In this document: positions 1 through 6,288 of the stretch, piece by piece
How the letters are laid out: every line of letters starts with the position of its first letter
Position numbering within the stretch: position 1 is the first letter of the stretch
NCBI GenBank assembly: GCA_003249585.1
Contig: QKIM01000309.1
Coordinates: 1 to 8,447, forward strand
Length of the DNA: 8,447 nt
Reading direction: 5' to 3'
Source of the DNA: Deltaproteobacteria bacterium
GTDB lineage: Bacteria > Myxococcota_A > Polyangia > HGW-17
Program-made: the position numbers and the translations under genes
Notes under the pieces: generated by a model
What the model was told of the DNA's origin: nothing
Database searches by the model: none
The model's input: the letters and a program-made list of their open reading frames with translations, nothing else

Positions 1-64
1 GCAGGGCGAGGGCCACCACGAGGGTGAGCCTTTTGATCACGGTCATGAGAGAGAAGGGTTTCAT
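1..64 (-). CDS. 5' end of an exported or membrane-anchored protein (partial)
   Basis: Only the first 21 codons are in the window; the gene runs off the left edge. The translation MKPFSLMTVIKRLTLVVALAL has a basic n-region (K2, K11, R12) followed by a hydrophobic run (LTLVVALAL), the pattern of a Sec signal peptide or N-terminal membrane anchor. No cleavage site or lipobox is reached. Two in-frame ATGs are possible, at 64 and 46. Neither has a convincing Shine-Dalgarno site, and the second would give a more compact signal peptide. It diverges from the LRR lipoprotein gene across 176 bp, so the two may share a control region. The mature protein, and hence its function, cannot be named. Confidence 0.55.
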   Translation of the reverse strand, partial: MKPFSLMTVIKRLTLVVALAL

Positions 65-240
65 GAAGGAAAGTATAGAGCTTCGGCGACAGTTTGCAAG
101 GGACAACTCAACGGATCGCTCCGGTGGTTCCAGCGAAGAATTCACCGGTTGCCAAAGGGGATAAAAAGTGGTTCCATTATTCTCCATACCAATGACCCCA
201 AGGGTCAACTCCGGCCGCGTGGCGCGGTGGGGGAGGCTTC
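65..240. promoter_or_regulatory. Divergent intergenic region with candidate promoter and a 15-bp palindrome
   Basis: This 176-bp gap separates the left-edge exported protein (minus) from the LRR lipoprotein gene (plus). It is visibly more AT-rich than the coding DNA around 155-185. A possible minus-strand promoter is TTGACC (208-203), an 18-bp spacer and GAGAAT (184-179). A plus-strand candidate, TTGCCA (149-154), has no well-spaced -10, only CATTAT (175-180) at 20 bp. A perfect inverted repeat TGACCC-CAA-GGGTCA lies at 193-207, overlapping the minus-strand -35. The strong Shine-Dalgarno GGGGGAGG for the LRR gene begins at about 229. The promoter assignments are by eye and weak. Confidence 0.35.
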
Positions 241-1431
241 ATGAAAATATCCGGTGCCTTGCTGCTCACCTGTGCCCTCGTCCTTTCCTGCTCCAATAAA
301 AAGGAGAAATCTCCCGGCCCTGTGGAGAAGGCGCCGGCCAGTGGAGCCCCGACCATGGCCCCTGAGGGATCCTCGAGCATGAAGGGATCGTCCCACCCCA
401 TGCCCCCTTCTGCGCCTGGGGAAGTGAAGAAGCCCTCGGACCCCCCCGCCCGGTGTCTCGCCCACCTGTGCTACGTAAAACGCATCACTCCCGCCGTGAA
501 GCGACAGATAGAGGGCCAGAAGAACTACAAACAGCTGCGTATCGTCTTCAACGCCGGGATCGAAAACGAGGATCTCAAGACGATCTCGGTGCTGCCCTGG
601 GTGACACAGCTAGAGCTGCCGGACACCGCCGTCACGGACCTCACTCCCCTTTCCGGGCTCAGGGATCTTAAAGTACTGAAGATCCGCAACTTCACAACCA
701 AGAAAACCATCGACCCCACCCCCCTGGCGGGGCTGAAGCTCTTGACCCTCGATCTCCACTACACGAGGAACCACATCACCGACCTGGCCTTCCTCAAACA
801 GATGACCAGCCTCAAGGAACTGATCCTGTGGGACGCCAGGGTGGACGATCTCTCCGTCCTCGCCGGGCTGCCGGAGCTGAAGCGGCTCACCGTCCACCTC
901 ACGGGCGTGAAGAGTCTGGATTTCGTGAAGGCGCTGACGAACCTCGAGTATCTCTACTTCTCCAAGCAGGCGGTGGCGGATCTCTCCCCTCTGGGCGGTC
1001 TGACGAAGCTGCGGACCCTCAACCTCGTGCTCCTCTCCGGTGATCTGAAAAACGCACAGGTCATCAAAGGATTGAATTCGCTCAGTAACCTGGTCATCCT
1101 CCACACTCCCCTCAAGGATCTCTCCTTCGTGGCTGCCCTGAAGAAGCTCCGTGTCCTCAAGATCCCCGGCACGAAGATCCGGGACATCGGCTTTGTGCGA
1201 GGACTGTCGGAGCTGGTGATCCTCGATCTCTCCAAGACGCCCATCGTGAACCTCGCACCCGTGGCCGGTCTGCGCAAGCTCGTGCAGATCCACCTCAAGG
1301 GTACGAAGGCAAAGAGCCTTGCCCCTCTGCGGGGCCTCGGCAAGTTGACCACCCTCACCCTCGACAAGGGGTTCTCCAAGGCTGAGACCGACGCCCTCCG
1401 AAAAACCCACCCCGCCTTGAAGATATACTGA
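241..1431 (+). CDS. Leucine-rich-repeat lipoprotein, internalin-like repeats
   Basis: This 396-residue secreted lipoprotein starts with a signal peptide (MKISGALLLTCALVLSC). The probable lipid-attached cysteine is C17 in a VLSC lipobox, and Ser at +2 fits outer-membrane sorting if the cell is Gram-negative. Residues 18-70 are a Pro/Ser/Lys-rich linker of low complexity. C72 and C77 then precede a capping segment. From about residue 97 to the end there are roughly a dozen 22-24-residue leucine-rich repeats of the type LxxLxxLxLxxTxVxDLxPLxxL, as in internalins and LRR_4-type proteins. Examples are ITDLAFLKQMTSLKELIL and IVNLAPVAGLRKLVQIHL. Such arrays form curved binding surfaces, usually for protein partners; the ligand is unknown. 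A GGGGGAGG Shine-Dalgarno lies 6-12 bp upstream of the ATG. The serC gene follows after 93 bp with no obvious terminator. A function in the cysteine pathway is not implied. Confidence 0.85.
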   Translation: MKISGALLLTCALVLSCSNKKEKSPGPVEKAPASGAPTMAPEGSSSMKGSSHPMPPSAPGEVKKPSDPPARCLAHLCYVKRITPAVKRQIEGQKNYKQLRIVFNAGIENEDLKTISVLPWVTQLELPDTAVTDLTPLSGLRDLKVLKIRNFTTKKTIDPTPLAGLKLLTLDLHYTRNHITDLAFLKQMTSLKELILWDARVDDLSVLAGLPELKRLTVHLTGVKSLDFVKALTNLEYLYFSKQAVADLSPLGGLTKLRTLNLVLLSGDLKNAQVIKGLNSLSNLVILHTPLKDLSFVAALKKLRVLKIPGTKIRDIGFVRGLSELVILDLSKTPIVNLAPVAGLRKLVQIHLKGTKAKSLAPLRGLGKLTTLTLDKGFSKAETDALRKTHPALKIY

Positions 1432-1524
1432 ATCAGCTTGACTTAATCGGCCAATGGGCGAAAAGAGGAGGGATCGACAGCCCCCCGTTTCCCCTCGGAG
1501 AGAGGGCGCAGAAAGGAGCCTCAG

Positions 1525-2613
1525 ATGGCAAGAAAACATAACTTTTATGCAGGTCCGGCGGTTCTCCCCGTCTCCGTCGTCAAGAAAGCCCAGGAGTCCC
1601 TCTTCGAATACGGCACGTGCGGTATCGGTATTGCCGAGATGTCCCACCGTTCCAAGGAGTTCGACGCCATCCTCGAGGGCGCCGTGGCGGCGGTAAAGAG
1701 ACTGTACAACGTCTCCGACGACTACGGTGTCGCCTTCGTCCAGGGCGGCGCCAGCATGGTTATGGCCATCAACGCGCTCAACTTCGTCCCCGAGGGCGGC
1801 CGCGCCCAGTTCGTGGACACGGGCACGTGGGCCCGCCGCGCCATCGGCGAGGTAGCCCGCAAGGCGAGCGCCGACGTGGTGTGGAGCGGCAAGGACGTCG
1901 CCTATGCCGAGCTCCCCGAGCTCTCCTCGCTCTCCTTCGACGCTGACGTCTCCTTCGTCCACATGACCTCCAACAACACCATCGCCGGCACTCAGTTCCG
2001 CGAATTCCCGAGGACCGAGGCGCCCCTCTTCGTGGACATGTCCTCGGACTTCTTCTCCCACCCCGTCGACATGAACCAGTTCGGCATGGTCTACGGCGGC
2101 ATCCAGAAGAACCTCGGCCCCGCCGGGTCCGCCCTGGTGATCGTCCGCAAGGACCTCCTGGAGCGTATTCCCCAGGGGCTCAGCGAGATGCTGGACATGG
2201 GCGTCTACGTGAAGAAGAACTCCATCTACAACACCCCGGCGGCCTTCACCATCTACATGACCTCCCTGGTGCTCGACTGGCTCGAGAAGGACATCGGCGG
2301 CCTGGAGAACATGGACCGCATCAACAAGGAGAAGGCCGGGCTGCTCTATGACTGCTTCGACGCCTCCGGGGGCTTCTACCGTGCCACGGTCAAGAACCCC
2401 GCCCACCGGTCCCTCATGAACGTGACCTTCCGCCTGGCCCAGGAGCCCCTCGAGGCGACCCTCATCGCCGAGGCCACCGCGGCGGGCTTCATCGGTCTCA
2501 AGGGTCACCGCAGCGTTGGCGGCCTGCGCGCCTCCATCTACAACTCCTGCCCCACCGAGTCCGTGCGCGAGTTCGTGACCTTCCTGAACGACTTCGCCAA
2601 GAAGAACGGCTAG
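1525..2613 (+). CDS. serC: Phosphoserine aminotransferase (SerC), class V PLP aminotransferase
   Basis: SerC converts 3-phosphohydroxypyruvate plus glutamate to 3-phosphoserine and 2-oxoglutarate, the second step of serine synthesis; many homologues also act in pyridoxal phosphate synthesis. The protein is 362 residues, the usual family length, and cytosolic. Family signatures are in order: FYAGPAVLP (7-15), the SHR motif at 40-42 in EMSHRSKEF, QGGAS (73-77), VDMSSDF (170-176), the PLP-binding lysine K195 in GGIQKNLGPAG, and GHRSVGGLRASIYN (327-340) near the C-terminus. The start is supported by AAAGGAG, 6 bp before the ATG. The 93-bp leader has a TTGACT at 1438-1443 but no clear -10, so the promoter is uncertain and read-through from the LRR gene is possible. 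serA and serB are not in the window. The gene faces the serine acetyltransferase gene convergently, two steps on in the same pathway. Confidence 0.95.
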   Translation: MARKHNFYAGPAVLPVSVVKKAQESLFEYGTCGIGIAEMSHRSKEFDAILEGAVAAVKRLYNVSDDYGVAFVQGGASMVMAINALNFVPEGGRAQFVDTGTWARRAIGEVARKASADVVWSGKDVAYAELPELSSLSFDADVSFVHMTSNNTIAGTQFREFPRTEAPLFVDMSSDFFSHPVDMNQFGMVYGGIQKNLGPAGSALVIVRKDLLERIPQGLSEMLDMGVYVKKNSIYNTPAAFTIYMTSLVLDWLEKDIGGLENMDRINKEKAGLLYDCFDASGGFYRATVKNPAHRSLMNVTFRLAQEPLEATLIAEATAAGFIGLKGHRSVGGLRASIYNSCPTESVREFVTFLNDFAKKNG

Positions 2614-2738
2614 CCTCTTCCCTCTCCTGAGCTCTTTCATCGTCACCGAGAAGGTGGGAACCTGCAAACAGTCCCTGATTTCGGCCCGCATGACCAGCTA
2701 GAAGGCCTCACCCACCTCTTGGACAAAGCGTGCGGTCA

Positions 2739-2756
2739 CAGGGGATTTTTCCCCTG
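2739..2756. terminator. Hairpin between convergent serC and serine acetyltransferase genes
   Basis: The repeat CAGGGGA-TTTT-TCCCCTG can form a 7-bp GC-rich stem with a 4-base loop. It is the only notable structure in the 186-bp convergent gap (2614-2799), which otherwise shows no gene on either strand. Its position suits a bidirectional terminator. There is no T-run after the stem on either strand, so it is not a canonical intrinsic terminator. Confidence 0.35.
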
Positions 2757-2799
2757 AGCCTGACGTGTGCGCCATGGGATGGAAAGATCTGCTGCGCCC

Positions 2800-3726
2800 T
2801 CAGATGCCGCCCCCGTCGGAGAACCGGGTGCGCTGTGGAGTGCCCTGGAGGACCCTGGAGCCCCGCGGGACGTCCTGGGTGAGCCACACGTTGCCGCCGA
2901 TGACGCTCCCGGCTCCGATAATGACCCGCCCGAGGATGGTGGCCCCGGAGTAGATGATGACCTCATCCTCCACCACGGGATGGCGGGCGATGCCCTTGAT
3001 GGGGTTGCCCTGCTCGTCCAGGGGGAAGGACTTGGCACCCAGGGTCACTCCCTGGTAGATCCGGACCCTGCGCCCGATGACGGTGGTCTCCCCGATGACG
3101 ATCCCCGTGCAGTGATCCATGAAGAACTCTTCTCCGATGGTGGCGCCGGGGTGGATGTCCACCCCCGTCTCCGCGTGGGCCAGCTCCGTGATTATGCGGG
3201 GTATGAGCGGGACGCCCATGGAGTGGAGCTCGTGGGCCATGCGGTAGTTGGTGAGGGTGCGGATGGAGGGGTAGCAGAAGATGGTCTCACCGGGGTTCTT
3301 GGCGGCGGGATCTCCCTCATAGGCGGCCCGGACGTCCGTGGAGAGCAGGGCCCGGACAGCCGGAAGGCGACCGAGGAATTCGGCGGTGAGGTCCCGTGCC
3401 CGCGTGTTGCAGTCGCTGCACACCTGCACCTCGTCGGCGCAGGCGAAACAAAAGCCGCGCCGGATCTGTTTCTCCATGAGATGGGCCAGGCGGTCCATGG
3501 CGTAGCCCACGTAGGAGGCCATGTTGGCGATGGTGAGGTGAGGGAAGCCAAAGTAGCCGGGGAAGAGGATGGCCCGAGTGAGCTCCACGACCTCCCTCAG
3601 GCTCTCCGTGGAGGGCATGGGAACGTCATGGTTGGAGCGGTGGATCACCCCGCGATAGGAGTCGGGCCGGCACAGCTCGGCCAGCACCGAGGTCATGATC
3701 TCCCCGTATCCAGTGTACTCGTCCAT
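2800..3726 (-). CDS. cysE: Serine O-acetyltransferase, long form with an N-terminal cysteine quartet
   Basis: The enzyme transfers acetyl from acetyl-CoA to serine, giving O-acetylserine for CysK. It is 308 residues: an alpha-helical N-terminal domain of about 180 residues, then a left-handed beta-helix of hexapeptide repeats. Catalytic-region motifs are DIHPGATIG (190-198), MDHCTGIVIGET (203-214, H205 at the position of E. coli CysE H158) and RHP (248-250, H249 matching H193). The repeats continue to about residue 285. Two features stand out. Residues 93-106 carry a CX2CX6CX2C quartet (C93, C96, C103, C106), resembling a metal-binding knuckle inside the helical domain. The C-terminus is GGGI, like the terminal-isoleucine tail that docks into the CysK active site in the cysteine synthase complex. 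The ATG has AAAAGAGG just upstream. It lies 13 bp after the ferredoxin stop, so the two are co-transcribed. The symbol follows function; it belongs to the long EpsC/SAT-like branch rather than the enterobacterial form. Confidence 0.92.
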   Translation of the reverse strand: MDEYTGYGEIMTSVLAELCRPDSYRGVIHRSNHDVPMPSTESLREVVELTRAILFPGYFGFPHLTIANMASYVGYAMDRLAHLMEKQIRRGFCFACADEVQVCSDCNTRARDLTAEFLGRLPAVRALLSTDVRAAYEGDPAAKNPGETIFCYPSIRTLTNYRMAHELHSMGVPLIPRIITELAHAETGVDIHPGATIGEEFFMDHCTGIVIGETTVIGRRVRIYQGVTLGAKSFPLDEQGNPIKGIARHPVVEDEVIIYSGATILGRVIIGAGSVIGGNVWLTQDVPRGSRVLQGTPQRTRFSDGGGI

Positions 3727-3739
3727 GGGACCTCTTTTC

Positions 3740-4498
3740 TCATCGGGTGACGATGGCGCCGTCCACGTCCACGATGATCTCTTCTACCGTGACGGCCTTC
3801 CCGCTACGCTCGGCGGCCTGCCGGACAAGGTGGGTGAGGCCGCCGCAGCAGGGGACGGTCATGCGGACCACCAGCACCCTTGGGATGGTGTTGGAGGCAA
3901 AAATCATGGACAGTTTATCCACATAGGGATCGGTTCTGTCAAGTTTGGGGCACGCGACGACTACGCTGCGGCCTCTGAGGAACCGCCAGTGGACATCCGC
4001 CGAGGCCAGGGGCGCGCAGGTGGACATGACCACCAGCTCCCTGCCCTCGAAGAAGGGCGCCCGCACGGGGACGAGATGGAGCTGCACGGGCCACTGTCCG
4101 AGATCGCTGGCGTTGACCCGGGCGGGAAGGCCCGCGTCGTTGGAAGGTTTCGCATCCTGTGCATGTTCCTGTACCAGGGCGCGGGAGCCGGGGCAGCCCC
4201 CGTGGGACAGCGCGACGGGGAGCGCGGGTGCCCCTTTGGGGACACTGGTTTGCACCGGTCCGGCCTTCACGTGGGCCATGGCGGCCGCCTCGTCGAAGGC
4301 GGGCGCCTCACGCTCCACGATCTTCAGGGCGCCCGTGGGGCAGGTGCCGATGCAGGCGCCGAGGCCGTCGCAGAACTCCTCCTTGACCACCCTGGCCTTG
4401 CCGCCTGAGATCTGGATGGCGCCCTCGGCACAGGAGATGACACACGCCCCGCAGCCGTCGCAGAGCGCCTCGTTGATTTCGATGATGGGTCGAAGCAT
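3740..4498 (-). CDS. 4Fe-4S ferredoxin with C-terminal Cys-containing domain (FrdX-like family)
   Basis: This 252-residue protein has an N-terminal two-cluster ferredoxin module. The first motif, CDGCGACVISCAEG, is complete (C13, C16, C19, C23). The second, CDGLGACIGTCP, has C43, C49 and C53 but Leu46 where the second cysteine would be. The roughly 190-residue C-terminal part carries HGGCPGSR (C102), STCAPLA (C161), ACPKLD (C183) and PCCGG (C217-C218), plus the segment QWPVQLHLVP (135-144). I recall this architecture from a family common in anaerobes, often near Crp/Fnr-type regulators and hydroxylamine reductase (hcp-frdX); that link is from memory. It probably acts as a soluble electron carrier or Fe-S redox protein. 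An in-frame ATG at 4513 adds MKEVP, but those codons contain the AAGGAGGT (4510-4503) that serves the ATG at 4498, so 4498 is preferred. It is transcribed with the acetyltransferase gene and preceded by an Fnr-type box. Confidence 0.85.
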   Translation of the reverse strand: MLRPIIEINEALCDGCGACVISCAEGAIQISGGKARVVKEEFCDGLGACIGTCPTGALKIVEREAPAFDEAAAMAHVKAGPVQTSVPKGAPALPVALSHGGCPGSRALVQEHAQDAKPSNDAGLPARVNASDLGQWPVQLHLVPVRAPFFEGRELVVMSTCAPLASADVHWRFLRGRSVVVACPKLDRTDPYVDKLSMIFASNTIPRVLVVRMTVPCCGGLTHLVRQAAERSGKAVTVEEIIVDVDGAIVTR

Positions 4499-4502
4499 GG
4501 GA

Positions 4503-4510
4503 ACCTCCTT
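4503..4510 (-). promoter_or_regulatory. Shine-Dalgarno that fixes the ferredoxin start
   Basis: AAGGAGGT on the minus strand is a full anti-16S match, with GGAGG ending 5 nt before the ATG at 4498. It lies inside the coding extension that a start at 4513 would imply, which is the main reason to choose the inner ATG. Confidence 0.8.
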
Positions 4511-4519
4511 CATGGGGAT

Positions 4520-4525
4520 GTTCTA
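4520..4525 (-). promoter_or_regulatory. -10-like element of the ferredoxin-cysE promoter
   Basis: TAGAAC on the minus strand matches TATAAT at 4 of 6 positions. Its centre is 32 bp from the centre of the Fnr-type box at 4548-4561, exactly the spacing expected when an Fnr-family dimer binds at -41.5. The implied transcription start is the A at about 4513, giving a leader of about 15 nt that consists mostly of the Shine-Dalgarno. No good -35 is present, as usual for an activator-dependent promoter. Confidence 0.55.
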
Positions 4526-4547
4526 TCGCCGAAGCGCCCCGGGGGTG

Positions 4548-4561
4548 TTGATCCCGATCAA
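4548..4561. promoter_or_regulatory. Fnr/Crp-family operator, TTGAT-N4-ATCAA
   Basis: TTGATCCCGATCAA has perfect 5-bp half-sites with a 4-bp centre and equals the canonical Fnr/Dnr consensus. It is the only full match I found in the window. It lies in the 78-bp gap between the end of the Crp/Fnr gene (4577) and the ferredoxin start (4498), so the natural candidate ligand is the product of the neighbouring gene. That protein's recognition helix contains the E-x-x-S-R pattern that reads TTGA half-sites in Fnr-type proteins. Other Fnr-family proteins of the cell could also bind. Confidence 0.75.
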
Positions 4562-4576
4562 GACCGGAGCGGATAC

Positions 4577-5266
4577 CTAGGGCTCACCCAGGGAAGACTC
4601 CAGCGCGCCTCGGTCGAGGATGCGGATCTGGTCTTCTCCGACCTCGATGGCGCCCTGGCTCATGAGAGCACGCAGCGCCCGTGAGAAGGTCTCCGCCCGA
4701 AGGCCCAGATAGTTGGCGATCTTGTTTTTGGGCGCGGCCAGAATCACCTGGGGGCAGTCCGGGGCAGCGGTGAGGAGATAGACGGCCACCCGGGCCACGG
4801 CGCTCTTTCGGGAGAGGTTCTCTATGGTCATTTTGAATTCGTTGAGTTTTCTAAACATTCCCCCCATGAGATGCCAGGGCAGCTCGGGATTTGAGGTCGT
4901 GAGGGCGATGATGCGGTCGCGGGGGACGGACAGGAAGAGGCACTCCGAGAGGGTGTGGGCGTCGGCGGGCCAGGGGGAGCCCATGAAGAGGGCGGCCTCG
5001 GCCACGAGGGAGGGCCCCGTGACCAGGTGCAGGACCTTCTTCTCCCCGCTCTCGAGGCTCAGGAAGATCTCTACGCTCCCGCGGACCAGGACGTGGAGCT
5101 CACGGGCCTCGTCCCCCTGAACGAGCAGCCGCTCGCCGCGGTCCGCCGTCCGCACCATGGAGAACGCCGCGATCCCAGCGAGCTCTTCGGGGGTGAGCTC
5201 CTCGAAGAGGGGGACGCGCCGCAGATATTTGGCCTTGATGTCCGCAGTGGGGGCGAGGGTCTTCAC
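4577..5266 (-). CDS. Crp/Fnr-family transcriptional regulator, non-cAMP type
   Basis: The product is a 229-residue regulator. Residues about 14-125 form a cyclic-nucleotide-binding-like sensor fold: LFEELTPEEL (20-29), a GD turn at 51-52, RGSVEIFL (62-69) and SLVAEAALF (86-94). A dimerisation helix spans about 128-155. The winged helix-turn-helix includes KNKIANYLGLRAETFSRAL (180-198), with E192, S195 and R196 in the recognition helix as in Fnr. It lacks the Arg-Ser pair that binds cAMP phosphate in CRP (Pro-Ala occurs instead). It also lacks the N-terminal cysteine cluster of Fnr; C109 and C171 are the only cysteines. A haem/NO-sensing Dnr or HcpR-like role fits but is not shown. The GTG start at 5266 follows a GAGGA that overlaps the nadA stop; the upstream ATG at 5314 would overlap nadA by about 40 bp in another frame. 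It is probably co-transcribed with nadA, 7 bp upstream. Confidence 0.87.
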   Translation of the reverse strand: MKTLAPTADIKAKYLRRVPLFEELTPEELAGIAAFSMVRTADRGERLLVQGDEARELHVLVRGSVEIFLSLESGEKKVLHLVTGPSLVAEAALFMGSPWPADAHTLSECLFLSVPRDRIIALTTSNPELPWHLMGGMFRKLNEFKMTIENLSRKSAVARVAVYLLTAAPDCPQVILAAPKNKIANYLGLRAETFSRALRALMSQGAIEVGEDQIRILDRGALESSLGEP

Positions 5267-5273
5267 GGGATCC

Positions 5274-6209
5274 TCAGGGGGTGGCCAGCATCCGCTCGAT
5301 GGAGCGGCGGGCACGGTCCGCGATCTCCCCGGGGACGACGATCTCGTGGCGCATGTGGCGCAGGGCGTCGCGGACGTGGGTGAGGCGGGTGAGCTTCATG
5401 TTGGCGCAGACGGTGTCGTGGCTGGCCAGGACGTAGTGGATGTCGGGGCGCTCCATCTTCAGCCGGGAGATCATCCCCGCCTCGGTGCCCACGATGAGGG
5501 TGGAATTCTCCGGCAGGGTCTTGACGTATTTCACCATGCCCCCCGTGCTCTCCACGGCGTCGGCGGTGAGGAGGACCTCCATGGGCGCCTCGGGGTGCAC
5601 CATGAAGGGCGCGCCGGGATATTCACGGCGTTTGGCTTCCACCTCGGCCACGGTCATGCGGTGGTGCACGGGGCAGTAGCCGGGCCACAGGATGACGTTC
5701 TCGGGGCGGTGCCGGGTCACCCAGGCGCCCAGGTTCATGTCGGGCGCGAAGATGATCTTCTGGTCACGGGGCAATGAGTCCACGATCTGCTGGGCGTTGG
5801 CGCTGGTGCAGCAGTAGTCGGCCACGGCCTTGGTCTCGGCGGTGGAGTTGACGTAGGTGATGACCACGGCGTCGGGGTGCCTGGCCTTGAGGGCGCTCAG
5901 GGCCTCGGGCTCCACCATGTCGGCCATGGGGCAGCCGGCGTGCTTCACGGGGAGGAGCACCGTCTTCTCGGGGCTGAGGATCTTGGCGGTCTCGGCCATG
6001 AAGTGCACACCGCAAAAGACGATGACATGTGCGTCGGTGCGGGCCGCCTCCCGGGAGAGCCCCAGGGAGTCCCCCAGGATGTCTCCTACGCGCTGGACCT
6101 CCTCGAGCTGGTAGTTGTGCACCAGGATCACGGCGCCGCGTTCGCGCTTGAGTTCATTGATCTCGTCTATGATTTCCGCAGTAGTCTGCAGGTGGCCGGC
6201 GATCTCCAT
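5274..6209 (-). CDS. nadA: Quinolinate synthase (NadA), [4Fe-4S] enzyme
   Basis: NadA condenses iminoaspartate with dihydroxyacetone phosphate to make quinolinate for NAD synthesis. The 311-residue length is normal for the compact NadA type. Visible motifs are AHNY-like LVHNYQ (29-34), GDSLGLSREA (46-55), GVHFMAETAKIL (67-78), NSTAETKA (121-128), CCTSANA (133-139), the substrate-binding HPEA (205-208), STGGM (221-225) and GTEAGM (241-246). The three cluster cysteines expected from NadA structures are all present: C93 in GCPMAD, C179 in YCPVH and C268 in VCANMK. The start at 6209 has AAAGGAG 6-7 bp upstream. An open extension to 6383 runs back into the thiF-like gene and adds a low-complexity Arg/Pro-rich stretch, so it is rejected. 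nadB and nadC are not in the window, so the iminoaspartate supply is encoded elsewhere. It lies 79 bp after the thiF-like gene. Confidence 0.96.
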   Translation of the reverse strand: MEIAGHLQTTAEIIDEINELKRERGAVILVHNYQLEEVQRVGDILGDSLGLSREAARTDAHVIVFCGVHFMAETAKILSPEKTVLLPVKHAGCPMADMVEPEALSALKARHPDAVVITYVNSTAETKAVADYCCTSANAQQIVDSLPRDQKIIFAPDMNLGAWVTRHRPENVILWPGYCPVHHRMTVAEVEAKRREYPGAPFMVHPEAPMEVLLTADAVESTGGMVKYVKTLPENSTLIVGTEAGMISRLKMERPDIHYVLASHDTVCANMKLTRLTHVRDALRHMRHEIVVPGEIADRARRSIERMLATP

Positions 6210-6288
6210 GCCGCTCTCCTTTGGAAAGTGTCCGTGCCCCGACCTCTCAGGGGGCCTCTCCCTGCCCTCCCCCAAATCGCCTCCGATG

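Noticed and set aside
31..46. TTGAT-CACG-GTCAT near the left edge as an Fnr box
   Set aside because: Only one half-site is complete and it lies within the signal-peptide codons of the left-edge gene.
1432..1524. A riboswitch or attenuator in the serC leader
   Set aside because: Partial pairing between GAGGAGGG (1465-1472) and the later CCCCTC is imperfect, there is no T-run and no conserved motif I recognise; apart from the Shine-Dalgarno and an isolated TTGACT nothing is supported.
610..2691. A 693-codon open frame on the minus strand opposite the LRR gene and serC
   Set aside because: It is antisense to two well-supported genes, its product is a low-complexity Gly/Glu/Val/His-rich sequence with no recognisable domain, and it arises from GC-rich third positions of the real genes.
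2767..3750. Plus-strand open frames opposite cysE and the ferredoxin gene (2767-3750 and 3695-4408)
   Set aside because: Composition is Gly/Asp/His-rich without motifs, and they run fully antisense to clear enzyme and ferredoxin genes.
6210..6288. A terminator between the thiF-like gene and nadA
   Set aside because: The gap has G-runs and C-runs but no clean stem with a T-tract, so no terminator is called.
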